From the NCBI RefSeq assembly GCF_000284415.1, contig NC_017059.1, positions 666,772 to 730,771 on the forward strand: 64,000 nt of DNA, given 5' to 3'. Shown one piece after another: positions 18,694 to 27,778 of this stretch (position 1 is the stretch's first letter; every line of letters begins with the position of its first letter). Source of the DNA: Pararhodospirillum photometricum DSM 122 (lineage in GTDB: Bacteria > Pseudomonadota > Alphaproteobacteria > Rhodospirillales > Rhodospirillaceae). The notes beneath the pieces were generated by a model, which was not told the DNA's origin, made no database searches, and saw nothing but the letters and a program-made list of their open reading frames with translations. Both the position numbers and the translations under genes were made by a program.

Positions 18694-18768
18694 TGGTGGG
18701 CGATGTAGGGATTGAACCTACGACCCCACCCGTGTGAAGGGTGTGCTCTCCCGCTGAGCTAATCGCCC
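18694..18768 (-). tRNA. tRNA-Val (CAC)
   Basis: 75-base cloverleaf on the minus strand: acceptor GGGCGAT pairs with ATCGCCC, the D arm is GCTC/GAGC, the anticodon stem CACCC/GGGTG encloses loop TTCACAC (anticodon CAC, reads GUG), the T arm GTAGG-TTCAATC-CCTAC follows, and CCA is encoded. Second in the direction of transcription of an identical tandem pair. Confidence 0.97.
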
Positions 18769-18793
18769 ATCTACTCTTTGCACCGAGGGGGAA

Positions 18794-18868
18794 TGGTGGG
18801 CGATGTAGGGATTGAACCTACGACCCCACCCGTGTGAAGGGTGTGCTCTCCCGCTGAGCTAATCGCCC
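18794..18868 (-). tRNA. tRNA-Val (CAC), second identical copy
   Basis: Identical 75-base tRNA-Val(CAC) exactly 100 bases from the other copy, with a 25-base spacer between them; both include the encoded CCA end. Probably one transcript from a promoter near 18870-18930. Confidence 0.97.
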
Positions 18869-19063
18869 ATTCCACGTCGGTCTCTCGCCGCCGCCTCGGT
18901 TGTTCACCGAACCATCCGGCCAGGGCGCGGTTTTTATGACAGGATCGGCGGGGTGTCAACGGGTTTTTTCCGGGGGGTGTTTTTCGGGCGAAAGACCTTG
19001 GTCGAAGGGCGGCAGCGGCGCACAGTGGGGGCGTGGTTGGTGAGGAGGAAACAGAGGGCTTTC

Positions 19064-19480
19064 ATGGGGACGAGGTCTGTTTACGCGCCGCCCGGGGTGG
19101 GGGTGCTGGCGGTAGTGTGGCACGCTGGTCGGGTCGTGCTGGTGCGGCGGCGCAATGCCCCGCAGGCCGGACGCTGGGGCTTTCCGGGGGGGCGGGTCGA
19201 GCCGGGGGAGTCCGTGCGGGCCGCCGCCCAGCGCGAGCTTTGGGAGGAAACCGGGATCCGCGCCCGGCCGGTTGCCCTGCTTGAGGTGGTCGAGGCGATG
19301 GGCGAGGGAATGCACTGGGTTTTGGTGCCGGTGCTGTGCGCTTGGGAAAGCGGGGTGCCGGTCGCGGCCTCCGATGTCGATCAGGCCGGGTGGTTTCCCC
19401 CCGATGCCTTGCCCACGCCGCTCTGCGACGGCCTTGCGGCAATCTTGCACGCGGGCCCACCGAGGGAGACCGGGGCATGA
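19064..19480 (+). CDS. Nudix hydrolase
   Basis: About 138 residues from the ATG at 19064. It has a complete Nudix box (G-x5-E-x7-RELWEETG-I, beginning GGRVEPGES), the signature of enzymes that hydrolyse nucleoside diphosphate-linked compounds. The preceding strand VLVRRRNAPQAGRWGFPGG is typical of NUDIX/ADP-ribose-type hydrolases. The substrate is unknown. The frame is open further upstream, but the family alignment starts near VYAPPGVGVLAVV. The stop codon overlaps the start of the next gene (ATGA), so the two are translationally coupled. Confidence 0.88.
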   Translation: MGTRSVYAPPGVGVLAVVWHAGRVVLVRRRNAPQAGRWGFPGGRVEPGESVRAAAQRELWEETGIRARPVALLEVVEAMGEGMHWVLVPVLCAWESGVPVAASDVDQAGWFPPDALPTPLCDGLAAILHAGPPRETGA

Positions 19481-20661
19481 GACGGGGGCAGAGTCGCTGC
19501 TGCGGTGTTCTAAAGGGGCTGTTACTTGTCCTGGTCGTTGGGGGCCTGCTGGGCGGCGGGGTTTTTTGGGCGGGCGACGCGCTGTTTCGCGGCAATGCCG
19601 ACTTCCGCCGCTGGTACAACGTGCTGCGCGCCGAGCCCTATCGCTACGAGGGGATCCGGCCCGTGTATCGGGAGACCGACCCGGCCTCGTTGATTCGCTT
19701 TGCTGGCCCCGAGGACATGGTCCCGCGCCGCGCCGCCCTGGCCGAAGTCATCTTTGGTCCGGGCGTCACCACGCCGCCGGCCGACCTGCGGCCCGATCGG
19801 GTGGAGCGGGGCGTGGATCCCCAAGGGGTCGCCGCCCTGGCCCCCTATCGAGACGATCGCGTGGCCTCGATTGACCGCCTGAGCCTGACGGTCGATGAGG
19901 GCTTCACCGCCCGCTTTTACGTGCTGCATCCCCGCCATCCCCGGGGTCCCGTGCTGCTCTATCAGCAGGGCAATGCCGCCACCATCGCCAATGCCGCCTC
20001 TCTCCTGGGGCCGCTGCTGGAGCGGGGCGTCACCATCGTGGCCTTCAATTATCCCGGCTATGGTGAGAATGTGCTGACCCGACGGTCTTACCCCGGCTAT
20101 GGGGTGTTCGAGCCCTCCTTGCGCGAGCACATGGCCCTGGACCCCCTGCCCTTGCGGCGCTTTTTTCTGCCGTTGTTGGCCGGGCTCAACCACGGGCTGG
20201 CCGAGACCGGCGCCTTGGTTGCCGACATGGCCGGGATTTCGGCGGGGGGCTGGGCGACGGTGGTTTTTGCCGCCGTGGAGTCACGGGTGCGCCGCTCTTA
20301 TCCCATGGCCGGGGCCTATCCCCTCTACCTTCAGCAGCAAGACGACCACCCGCCCTCGGAAGAACAGTATTATCGCCCGTTGCTTCAGGCCGCCAATTAC
20401 CTTGAGCTGTTTGTTATGGGGGCGGTGGGCGAGGGCCGGGCTCAGATTCAGTTTTTTGGCCAGTACGACCGCTGTTGCCAAAACAACCGCCTGTCCGAGC
20501 TCTATGCCCCGGCCGTGCGCGACGCCGCCCAGCGCTTGGGCGGCCGCTTTGACGTTCACCTCAACACCACCAGCCCCGACCATCGGATCAACGACGACTA
20601 CGTGGCCCGGATCCTGGCCGACCTAGAGGACCAAGGCCCACCGCCGGCCCCGGGGGAATAA
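19477..20661 (+). CDS. membrane-anchored alpha/beta hydrolase-like protein
   Basis: 394 residues. One N-terminal hydrophobic segment (residues ~11-33, GLLLVLVVGGLLGGGVFWAG) is either a signal anchor or signal peptide. The central region has the hydrolase pattern VLLYQQGNAATIANAA, VTIVAFNYPGYGEN and a nucleophile elbow GISAGG (G-x-S-x-G), with a late SPDHRIND that could supply the catalytic His. The catalytic acid is unassigned and the substrate unknown. ATG at 19477 overlaps the Nudix stop. Part of a two-gene unit. Confidence 0.72.
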   Translation: MRRGQSRCCGVLKGLLLVLVVGGLLGGGVFWAGDALFRGNADFRRWYNVLRAEPYRYEGIRPVYRETDPASLIRFAGPEDMVPRRAALAEVIFGPGVTTPPADLRPDRVERGVDPQGVAALAPYRDDRVASIDRLSLTVDEGFTARFYVLHPRHPRGPVLLYQQGNAATIANAASLLGPLLERGVTIVAFNYPGYGENVLTRRSYPGYGVFEPSLREHMALDPLPLRRFFLPLLAGLNHGLAETGALVADMAGISAGGWATVVFAAVESRVRRSYPMAGAYPLYLQQQDDHPPSEEQYYRPLLQAANYLELFVMGAVGEGRAQIQFFGQYDRCCQNNRLSELYAPAVRDAAQRLGGRFDVHLNTTSPDHRINDDYVARILADLEDQGPPPAPGE

Positions 20662-20666
20662 AGGCC

Positions 20667-22334
20667 TCAGCCCCGTACCCGCGTCACCAACGCCTCCACC
20701 GCCTCGCGCAGGGTCTCGGTCTCGCGAACAGCCTGGAGCGCGCTGTCTTGCAGACTGTGGGCCGCGGCTCCACTGGCGGCAATGTTCTCGCTCAGGGTGG
20801 CCAGGGCATCGCGCACGACCGTGGTGCCTTGGGCCGCCACCTGAAGCGAGCGCGCAAGATCGGCAGCCGCTGTGTTCTGGGTATCGATCGCCCGGGCGAT
20901 GGCTTCGTCTGTCTCGTGCAGGGCGCCGATGGTGGCGCGGATGGTGCCCATGGCCGTCGCGACCCCCTGGGCTTCGCCGCGAATGCCGGCGATCTGCTGG
21001 GCGATCTCGTCGGTGGCCCGGGCGGTCTGGCTGGCCAGGACCTTGACCTCGCCGGCCACCACCGAAAACCCTTTGCCAGCCTCGCCGGCCCGCGCCGCTT
21101 CGATGGTGGCATTGAGGGCCAGCAGATTGGTTTGGGCGGCAATGGTTGCGATCAAATCCATGATCTGGCCAATACGCTCTGTCGCGGTGGTCAGGCTGGC
21201 GATCTGGTGCTCGCCGGCCGCGGCTTGGTCAACGGCCTGGGCGGCGATCTGGGTGGAGCGGTGCACCTGATCGTGGATGTCACCGATCGACGCCGCCAGT
21301 GCCCTTGTCGCCTCGGCCCCCCGCTGCACCGCTTGGGCGGTCTCGGCCGAGGCCTGGGCGGCGGTGGTGGCGCGCCGGGTTTCGGCGAGCGCGGTCCGCG
21401 CCACGCCGGCTGTTCCGGTTTCAACCTCGCCGCTGTGGCGCGCCAGGGAGGCGATCAGCGGCGTCGCGGTCTCCTCGAACGCTGCGGCCACTGCCAGCAC
21501 CGCCGCGCGTTGTTTGTCGTGGGCCTCCTGGTCGGCTTGAGCGGCCTGGGCCCGCAACTGGGCATGGGCGTGGGCGGCATCGCGAAACCCGGCCAGGGCG
21601 CGGGACAACGCGCCGATCTCGCTGCGCTGGTGGCCGCAGGGCAGAAGGCAGCTCTGGTCGCCCTCGGCCAGACGCGGCATCACGGTGATCATCTGCCCCA
21701 AAGGACGCACGATGGAGCGGGAGATAACGAGGGCAATACCAACGATCACCAAGCTCAGGGCGCCAACACCGGCCAGCAACACGAGGCCGCGCCGGGTAAA
21801 CGCGGCGTCCACATCGTCGATATAGATCCCGGTGCCAATCACCCAGCCCCAAGGAGCGAACACCTGGAGATAGGAAATTTTGGGGGCGTTGATCTCCGTT
21901 CCCGGACGCCGGCCCATATAGCCGACAAAGCCCTGGCCCTGGGCGCGCGCCACCGCAACAAACTTGCGATACATAAAATCGCCGGCCGCGTCCTTGAGAC
22001 CCAGAACCGACGTCCCCACCGCGTTGGCGCGATGGGGGTGCATGAGCAAGATGCCGTCGAGATCATTGATCCAGAAATAGTTGGTCTTGTCGTAGCGCAA
22101 CTCCTGGAGGCGGGCCAACGCGTCCGCCTTTGCCGTGGCCTCGGGCACGCCGGCGCGAACCCGCTCATGCGCCGCCTGGACCAGACTCACCGCCAGTTCC
22201 ACGAACTCGCGGGTTTTGATTTTGCGCTCCTCCAGCAAACCGTCGCGCGCATCATAAAGGCTCAAGAGGCCAGAGACGGTCATGCCGAGCAAGGCGGCCA
22301 TCACAATCAAAAGAAGACGCAGAGATATTTTCAT
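20667..22334 (-). CDS. methyl-accepting chemotaxis protein with single Cache sensor
   Basis: 555-residue transmembrane chemoreceptor. Membrane helix 1 at ~5-25; periplasmic sCache_2-type domain ([38 protein letters not shown]); membrane helix 2 at ~190-212; HAMP ([12 protein letters not shown]); then a signalling hairpin with the conserved tip [23 protein letters not shown]. Cache domains of this type often sense small organic acids, but the ligand is not predictable. The start MKISLRLL at 22334 is preferred over one at 22379 because a 26-base palindrome lies in the interval. It converges on the hydrolase gene with 5 bases between stops. Confidence 0.92.
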   Translation of the reverse strand: MKISLRLLLIVMAALLGMTVSGLLSLYDARDGLLEERKIKTREFVELAVSLVQAAHERVRAGVPEATAKADALARLQELRYDKTNYFWINDLDGILLMHPHRANAVGTSVLGLKDAAGDFMYRKFVAVARAQGQGFVGYMGRRPGTEINAPKISYLQVFAPWGWVIGTGIYIDDVDAAFTRRGLVLLAGVGALSLVIVGIALVISRSIVRPLGQMITVMPRLAEGDQSCLLPCGHQRSEIGALSRALAGFRDAAHAHAQLRAQAAQADQEAHDKQRAAVLAVAAAFEETATPLIASLARHSGEVETGTAGVARTALAETRRATTAAQASAETAQAVQRGAEATRALAASIGDIHDQVHRSTQIAAQAVDQAAAGEHQIASLTTATERIGQIMDLIATIAAQTNLLALNATIEAARAGEAGKGFSVVAGEVKVLASQTARATDEIAQQIAGIRGEAQGVATAMGTIRATIGALHETDEAIARAIDTQNTAAADLARSLQVAAQGTTVVRDALATLSENIAASGAAAHSLQDSALQAVRETETLREAVEALVTRVRG

Positions 22335-22368
22335 ACCAACCTTGGTCGCCCTGGCAGGCTCGTTGTGG

Positions 22369-22394
22369 AAAGAAATCATAAAATTGATTTCTTT
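22369..22394. promoter_or_regulatory. 26-base perfect inverted repeat upstream of the Cache chemoreceptor
   Basis: AAAGAAATCA, spacer TAAAAT, TGATTTCTTT: ten-base arms, AT-rich in a GC-rich genome, 35 bases upstream of the receptor start. It looks like an operator for a dimeric regulator between this gene and the divergent diguanylate cyclase. The regulator is unknown. Confidence 0.45.
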
Positions 22395-22582
22395 GCCTGC
22401 GTAAAAAGTAAATGACAGTACCGTGACCAACCAGAAGAGACAAGTCTGTCTGAAAGGAGGGGGCCCCGACGTGGCCCGAGCCAGGCCGCACGAGCCCGTC
22501 GGAACAGCAAGCCCCCCTGGCCCTCGATGAGACAGAGTGTTATCATCGGGAAAAGATGATCACCGAAAAGACGGGGAAAGGC

Positions 22583-24223
22583 ATGGGCTTTCGCACCAAG
22601 AGTTTGCGGCTACAGTTTTCTCTCGTGTTTGCCGCCTTGATTGCCTCTTTCGCGGTTGTCATGAGCGTGGTCGTCGGCCAACTGGCAGCGAGCCGCGTCG
22701 AGGATGCCCTGGGCTTTGAGCTTTCCGAGTTAGCCTTTCACATGGGCGATAAATTCGACCGGGGGATGAGCGCCCGCATGGCGGAGTTAAGCGTGCTCAC
22801 CGAGCTTGAGACGCTGCGCACCCCCCAAGACATTCCCGCTCTCCAGCGCCTCCTCGATCACCTCCATACCGTTCTCCCCGTGTTCACGTGGGTCGGGTTT
22901 TTAGATCCCGAAGGCAAGGTTCTCGCCGCCAGCGACGGGCTCCTGGTTGGCACCAACATCGCCCACCGCCCTGTGTATACCGAGGGCCGCCGGGGCGCTT
23001 TCATGGGCGATGTGCACGAGGCCGTACTCCTGGCCCCCTATTTTCCCACAGCCAGCGGCGAGCCCCCCCGGTTTGTCGATCTCGGTTTCCCCGTCTATCG
23101 GACGGATGGCATCTTGGCAGGCGTGCTGGCCAGCCATTTAAGCTTCGACTGGGCCCGCGAGATCGAGCGCTCCTTGATCACCAACCTTCAGGATCGGCGC
23201 CGGGTGGACTTGTTCATTCTGGGGGCAGATGGCTCCCCCCGCCTGGGCCCGGTCGGCTCTCCCGAAACCGTCCCGGCCCCCTTGATCGCGACGGCCCGGC
23301 AGAACCTCAACGGTTGGGCCGTGACCTCCTGGCCCAAGGGCGAGCCGGCTCTGGTCGGCTATGGGGTCGAACGCGGACACGCCGCCTACCCGGGGATGGG
23401 CTGGCTGTTTTTCGCCCGCGTCCCGCTGACCGAAGCCTATGCCCCGGTGCGAGCCTTGCAAGGGGCGATTTTGCTGGTGGGGTTTGGTCTTGCCCTGGCC
23501 TTTGCCTTGCTCGGCGGCGTGATCTCGCGACGGATTGCCCAGCCCCTGGAGGCCATCGCCGACGCCGCCGATCGGTTACGGGCCGGTCTTGCCGATCAAC
23601 TCCCTCGGGTGACCGGTTCCTCCGAGATTCTGCGCCTGTCGGCGTCCTTGCGCCGGCTGGTCGAAGCCCTGACCCATAGTGAATCCCGGGCCGGAGTGCT
23701 GGCCGAGCAGGCCACCCACGACCCCCTCACCGGTTTGCCCAACCGGGCCGGTGTCTCGGCTTATCTCACCCGCATCCAGCCCACCGTCCTGGCCCAGGGC
23801 TCGGCGTTGGCGTGTCTGTGCCTGGACCTCGACGGCTTCAAAGCCGTCAACGACACCTTGGGGCATGCCGCCGGCGACCTGCTGCTGCAAAAGGTGGCGC
23901 AGCGCCTTGACCTCGGCGTGCGGGCCGAAGACCTCGCCGCGCGCCTTGGAGGCGACGAGTTCCTGGTCTTGATCCAAAGCCCTCGGCAGGGCTGGCGCGA
24001 CGAGGCCCAGGGTGTCGCCCACCGCCTGCTCGTTGCGTTACAGGAGCCCTTCGACATCGATGGTCATACGGTCCAGATTGGGTGTTCCATCGGAATCGCC
24101 GCGTGGCCCGTGCAGTCGCAGGAGTATCTCGTGGTCCAGGAACTGGCCGACGATGCCTTGTATGAAGCCAAGCATCGGGGCAAACACCGCGCCGTCGTGC
24201 ATGGGGATCCTGTGCCCGCGTGA
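22583..24223 (+). CDS. membrane diguanylate cyclase with Cache-like sensor
   Basis: About 546 residues. Two membrane helices (~11-33 and ~300-322) flank a periplasmic Cache-like domain (VFTWVGFLDPEGKVLAAS). A HAMP segment (RRIAQPLEAIADAADRL) leads to a GGDEF domain with an intact active-site motif RLGGDEF, preceded by DLDGFKAVNDTLGHAAGD. It should make cyclic di-GMP in response to an external signal. No EAL domain. ATG 22583 has GGGGAAAG just upstream; an in-frame ATG at 22556 is also possible. Divergent from the chemoreceptor. Confidence 0.92.
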   Translation: MGFRTKSLRLQFSLVFAALIASFAVVMSVVVGQLAASRVEDALGFELSELAFHMGDKFDRGMSARMAELSVLTELETLRTPQDIPALQRLLDHLHTVLPVFTWVGFLDPEGKVLAASDGLLVGTNIAHRPVYTEGRRGAFMGDVHEAVLLAPYFPTASGEPPRFVDLGFPVYRTDGILAGVLASHLSFDWAREIERSLITNLQDRRRVDLFILGADGSPRLGPVGSPETVPAPLIATARQNLNGWAVTSWPKGEPALVGYGVERGHAAYPGMGWLFFARVPLTEAYAPVRALQGAILLVGFGLALAFALLGGVISRRIAQPLEAIADAADRLRAGLADQLPRVTGSSEILRLSASLRRLVEALTHSESRAGVLAEQATHDPLTGLPNRAGVSAYLTRIQPTVLAQGSALACLCLDLDGFKAVNDTLGHAAGDLLLQKVAQRLDLGVRAEDLAARLGGDEFLVLIQSPRQGWRDEAQGVAHRLLVALQEPFDIDGHTVQIGCSIGIAAWPVQSQEYLVVQELADDALYEAKHRGKHRAVVHGDPVPA

Positions 24224-24306
24224 GCCGTAAGGCCGCGCCGTTCTCCCTCGCCTTGCGTTGAGGCGCCATCCCATCAAAACAGCCTCATGGCGACTCGAAC
24301 AGACTG

Positions 24307-25002
24307 CTAGGACGACACCCGAGCCAGGGTCAGCAGGTCAACGCGCGGGGCTCCGGCCGCCTTCAGGGCTCGGGCGCAGGCCGCCGCCGTCGCCCCCGTG
24401 GTGAGCACATCGTCCACCAGCACCACCGGCCGGTCGCCGATCACGGCCGGTCTGGCCACGGCAAAAGCCCCGCGCACGTTGTCGTGGCGCTCTTCTCGCG
24501 TCAGGCTTTGCTGAGGGGGGGTGCGCCGAAGGCGGCGTAGGGCATCTGGCGCCACCCCAAGCCCGGTGCCCCGGGCCAAGGCCTGGGCCAGCAAGACGGA
24601 CTGGTTGTAGCGCCGACCAAAAAGCCGTGTCCAGTGCAATGGCACGGGCACCAGAACCGCCCCCGGCGCCAAAAGCTCCTGGCCCGCTCGCGCCATCCAG
24701 CGCGCAAGGACCGGCGCAGCGTCGGTGCGATCCGCATACTTGAACCCCAAGATCACCGACGCCGCTCCCTCATTATAGAGGAGGACCGCGCGGGCCGTAT
24801 CGAAGACGGGAGGTTGAGCCAAGCAGGCGCCGCAGCGCTCTCCTGGCACGGCCGGCCGCCCGGGCAGAGGGCATCCGCACAGGGCGCACAAAGGCTCCGT
24901 CAAAAATGACAACCTGGGAAAACAGGTCGGACAAACTCCCTGCCCCGTCCCCAAGAGAGCGCCGCAGACCACGCACCGAGGCGGCAGGAGCGCATTCAGC
25001 AA
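24307..25002 (-). CDS. comF: ComF family phosphoribosyltransferase-like protein
   Basis: 231 residues. An N-terminal zinc-binding region has four CxxC-type pairs (CVVCG, CPTC, CALCG, CGAC), followed by a type I phosphoribosyltransferase fold with the PRPP loop VVLVDDVLTTGAT and the ComF-typical RRYNQSVLLA and RTPPQQSLTREER. ComF proteins act in DNA uptake in competent bacteria, but most homologues have no tested role. The gene is intact, yet its upstream region is immediately a truncated 23S rRNA, so its native promoter may have been lost or the assembly may be wrong here. Confidence 0.9.
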   Translation of the reverse strand: MLNALLPPRCVVCGALLGTGQGVCPTCFPRLSFLTEPLCALCGCPLPGRPAVPGERCGACLAQPPVFDTARAVLLYNEGAASVILGFKYADRTDAAPVLARWMARAGQELLAPGAVLVPVPLHWTRLFGRRYNQSVLLAQALARGTGLGVAPDALRRLRRTPPQQSLTREERHDNVRGAFAVARPAVIGDRPVVLVDDVLTTGATAAACARALKAAGAPRVDLLTLARVSS

Positions 25003-25017
25003 GCCTCCTCCCTCGAA

Positions 25018-25127
25018 ACCAGGTTTCCCTATCAGGACCGTGGTAGACCACCACGGTTGATAGGCCGGGTGTGGAAGCGCAGTAATGCGTGAAGCTAACC
25101 GGTACTAATCGTCCGATCGGCTTGATA
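25018..25127 (+). rRNA. 23S rRNA, 3'-terminal fragment only
   Basis: About 110 bases matching the very 3' end of 23S rRNA: the helix GGACCGTGGTAGACCACCAC, GGTTGATAGGCCGGGTGTGG, GCGTGAAGCTAACCGGTACT and CGATCGGCTTGAT. The rest of the 23S gene, 16S and spacer tRNAs are missing; comF begins within about 15 bases upstream on the other strand. It is either a deletion scar or an assembly join. Confidence 0.85.
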
Positions 25128-25196
25128 AACGCGCAGAGGCCAGGCCGGCCCTAGCGCTTGTAAATTCCCATAACGACATCATCAGACGGCTTCGAT

Positions 25197-25314
25197 GGCT
25201 TGGTGGTCATGGCGAACAGGAAACACCCGATCCCATCCCGAACTCGGCCGTGAAACTGTTCAGCGCCAATGGTACTGCGTCTTAAGGCGTGGGAGAGTCG
25301 GTCGCCGCCAGGCC
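25197..25314 (+). rRNA. 5S rRNA
   Basis: Full 118-base 5S rRNA: terminal helix GGCTTGGTGG pairs with CCGCCAGGCC, and the internal landmarks ACACCCGATCCCATCCCGAA and GGTACTGCGTC are present. It follows the 23S fragment after a 70-base spacer and precedes a strong terminator. Confidence 0.96.
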
Positions 25315-25349
25315 TTCAAAGCCGTCTGTCAAAAAACCCTCTTAAGAAA

Positions 25350-25380
25350 GCCCGCTCCGGTGATTCCGGGGCGGGTTTTT
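25350..25380 (+). terminator. Rho-independent terminator of the rRNA operon end
   Basis: GCCCGCTCCGG, loop TGATT, CCGGGGCGGG followed by TTTTT. A GC-rich stem and T run 35 bases after the 5S gene. Confidence 0.9.
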
Positions 25381-25396
25381 CGCTTGCGCGAAAATT

Positions 25397-25430
25397 AAGG
25401 CTGGGGAGGCTCGCCACCCCAGACCCCTCA
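25397..25430. repeat. GGGGAGGC palindromic repeat, imperfect
   Basis: AAGGCTGGGGAGGC, TC, GCCACCCCAGACCCCTC: the right arm has one mismatch (A for T). Lies between the 5S terminator and the convergent cbbO stop. Confidence 0.7.
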
Positions 25431-27734
25431 TGGGGTTTGGGTGAGGCGGGCGAAGAGGAGGGGGAGGCGTTCCGGGAGGCGGCGAAGGTGATCGACAATG
25501 GTGTAGTGTCCCGGGCCAAAAATCCTTTCGACATACTGATCGGCCAGAGGGTCGAGCGTGAGGCAGTAGGTGTGGACACCAGACTCTCGGAGTTCGTCCA
25601 CGGCCTTACGGGCATCTTGGCGTAGTGTTTGGGGGTCGCGTTCATCGACATCGGCCGGTTCACCATCGGTCACCAACAGCAGCAGCTTGCGTCGTTCGCG
25701 CCGATGCCGAAGGTGGGCCCCGGCGTGGCGCAGGGCCGCCCCCATGCGTGTGGAGAGGTCGCCGCTCATGCCCGCCAGACGGCTTTTCGCTTGATCGTCA
25801 AAGCGTTGTTCAAACCCCTTGAAGAGGGAGTAGCGCACGTCGTGCCGGCCATTCGAGGCGAACCCATGTAAGGCGTAAGGATCGCCGATCCCTTCTAGGG
25901 CTGTCGCTAACAGGGTAGCTGCCTCGCGGGAGAGATCAAGCACGGTTTTGTCATCGTCCCCCCGCACCCGCTCGTTGGTGGACGCCGATAGATCAAGCAG
26001 GACCAGGACGCAAAGGTCTCGCCGGTGGAGGATGATCCGTTGGGTGATCCGGGGGTCGGGGGGGAAGCCTAGGCGCAGATCCACCATGGCTTCCACGGCC
26101 GCATTAAGGTCGAGGACATCGCCGTCTTCGAGTTTGCGCTGACGTGTGGCACCGTGCGGGCGCAGGCGGTCAATGAGGCGCTTGATCTGGTGACCAACGC
26201 CCCGATGCTCGCTTAACACAGTATCAATGCGTGTTGGATCCCCGGCCGGTGGACGGCGTTCGCTCACACTGACCCACTGCGGCCGATAGCGTTGCGTTCG
26301 GTAGTCCCATTCGGGGTAGAGGACGGGGTCGGAAACCGCGGGCTTGCCGTCCCGTTGATTGTACGAAATTCCCTCGTCCTCATAAGGGAAAAGCTCGGTT
26401 CGCAGAACCCAGATTTCTTGGGCGTCATCGCCCGCTGTTTCAACATCGCATTCGTTGATGAATTCCATCAGCCCCACACGCCGACGCACTTGCGGCGCAG
26501 AGGCCGCTGGCCCTGGTACGAGAGGGATCCAAAGGCAGCGGTTGTCATCGCGATACGGGATCCTCAGGGTCTCCAGGAGGCGCACACTGGGGACCGCCTG
26601 GCGCTTCGCGAGCGCTTCATGCAGAGCCAGACCAAGGGGCAGGGAGAGGTCCCCCTGGCCTTGGGCAAAGGCCGCGTGAAACCGGGTGGCAATGGCCTCC
26701 AACTCTGGATCGCCGGGCAGGCAAGCGGGATCGAGCAATGCCAGGGCGCAGCGTTCGATCAGGTCGAGGCCTGGGTGCTCGGGGGGAGGCAAGCCTTCGG
26801 GCATCAGGGAGCGCCAGAGCTGGCGCAACCCCGGAAACAAGGTCCAGGCCCGTGCTTCGACGCGGGCATCTTCCATCACGCCAATCAAAAATCGTTGGCT
26901 GGGTGAAAAGAGGGCGGCATCTGGCAGGGGGACGGCATAAAGCTGATGCGCGGCAAGGTGGGCGGCCATCGCTCGGTAGAGGTCAAAGCCGCTTCGGCCC
27001 CGGATATCGTCCACCGCATCGGGGAGGGACAGAATCTCGTCCTCAAGGAAGGGCCGCGTGTGGGCCGTTTGGGCGGCGAGGGGGCGCAGAGGGAAATCCC
27101 GCCCCCACAGTGCGCGCAGATAAGAAGACAGCCGGCGTTGGCTGTTGATGAGCAGCGTTCCCCGGCGCTCACGCTGGAGCACGGCAAGGCTGTCTTGGGA
27201 CTGGAGGGCGAAATAGGCGCTCTGGCGCGCCGGGTCGCGTCGATGCGTCTCCGCCCCAAAGTCGGCCCAGCGCCCCAAGCCCGATACCGTGAGTTGGCGC
27301 AAAAGCTCGTCTAGATGCTCCAGCATGGGGCGCAGGCCTCGGGGGGCCTTCGCCGCAGTGCGGTGTAAAAGCTGCAAGTAGGCGCGTACCAGATTAAGGT
27401 CGCCCAGGCGTGCCGCCGCGATGGGCAAAGTCGCGAAGACCAGCGCCAGCACCTCCCCCGAGGTCATGGAGGCAAGCCGCATCACGGCTCCCACGCTGTC
27501 TTCCACGACCTCTTCGCCGCACTCGCGCGCGACCTGAGGTAGTGCCTGAAGGTATATTTCGACGAGAGATGGCTCTTTGCCCAGGGCGGCCAAGGCGCGA
27601 GCCCCGGCGAGGTATTGTCGCAAGCCGCCGGGAGAGAACAGGCGGCTCGCCTCGTCGAGGGTCGTGTCAAGGGTTGGGTCAAGGCCCGGCGCCTGCGCGG
27701 CCAGGAAGCCCCGATCTTCTTCAGAGATCTTCAT
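25428..27734 (-). CDS. cbbO: CbbO, von Willebrand-domain partner of RuBisCO activase
   Basis: 768-residue adaptor that works with the AAA+ protein CbbQ to remove inhibitory sugar phosphates from RuBisCO. The N-terminal half is helical; the C-terminal ~200 residues are a VWA domain with a MIDAS site DLSAST (D-x-S-x-S/T) near residue 560 and a later acidic loop TDGEPADVDE. Last gene of cbbLSQO, 44 bases after cbbQ. The assignment rests on the VWA domain, length and operon position. Confidence 0.92.
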   Translation of the reverse strand: MKISEEDRGFLAAQAPGLDPTLDTTLDEASRLFSPGGLRQYLAGARALAALGKEPSLVEIYLQALPQVARECGEEVVEDSVGAVMRLASMTSGEVLALVFATLPIAAARLGDLNLVRAYLQLLHRTAAKAPRGLRPMLEHLDELLRQLTVSGLGRWADFGAETHRRDPARQSAYFALQSQDSLAVLQRERRGTLLINSQRRLSSYLRALWGRDFPLRPLAAQTAHTRPFLEDEILSLPDAVDDIRGRSGFDLYRAMAAHLAAHQLYAVPLPDAALFSPSQRFLIGVMEDARVEARAWTLFPGLRQLWRSLMPEGLPPPEHPGLDLIERCALALLDPACLPGDPELEAIATRFHAAFAQGQGDLSLPLGLALHEALAKRQAVPSVRLLETLRIPYRDDNRCLWIPLVPGPAASAPQVRRRVGLMEFINECDVETAGDDAQEIWVLRTELFPYEDEGISYNQRDGKPAVSDPVLYPEWDYRTQRYRPQWVSVSERRPPAGDPTRIDTVLSEHRGVGHQIKRLIDRLRPHGATRQRKLEDGDVLDLNAAVEAMVDLRLGFPPDPRITQRIILHRRDLCVLVLLDLSASTNERVRGDDDKTVLDLSREAATLLATALEGIGDPYALHGFASNGRHDVRYSLFKGFEQRFDDQAKSRLAGMSGDLSTRMGAALRHAGAHLRHRRERRKLLLLVTDGEPADVDERDPQTLRQDARKAVDELRESGVHTYCLTLDPLADQYVERIFGPGHYTIVDHLRRLPERLPLLFARLTQTP

Positions 27735-27778
27735 GAGAGGCTCTTTACAATCAGGACGGGGAGGGGGCTGGGCGGCGG

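Noticed and set aside
18694-18868. tRNA-Val pair as an attachment site of a genomic island
   Set aside because: The second copy is a full functional tRNA in tandem; no integrase gene or direct-repeat boundary was found on either side.
20748-22415. 555-codon open frame antisense to the Cache chemoreceptor
   Set aside because: Composition is typical of a GC-rich shadow frame (Gly/His/Arg-rich, no domain), and the other strand encodes a well-supported receptor.
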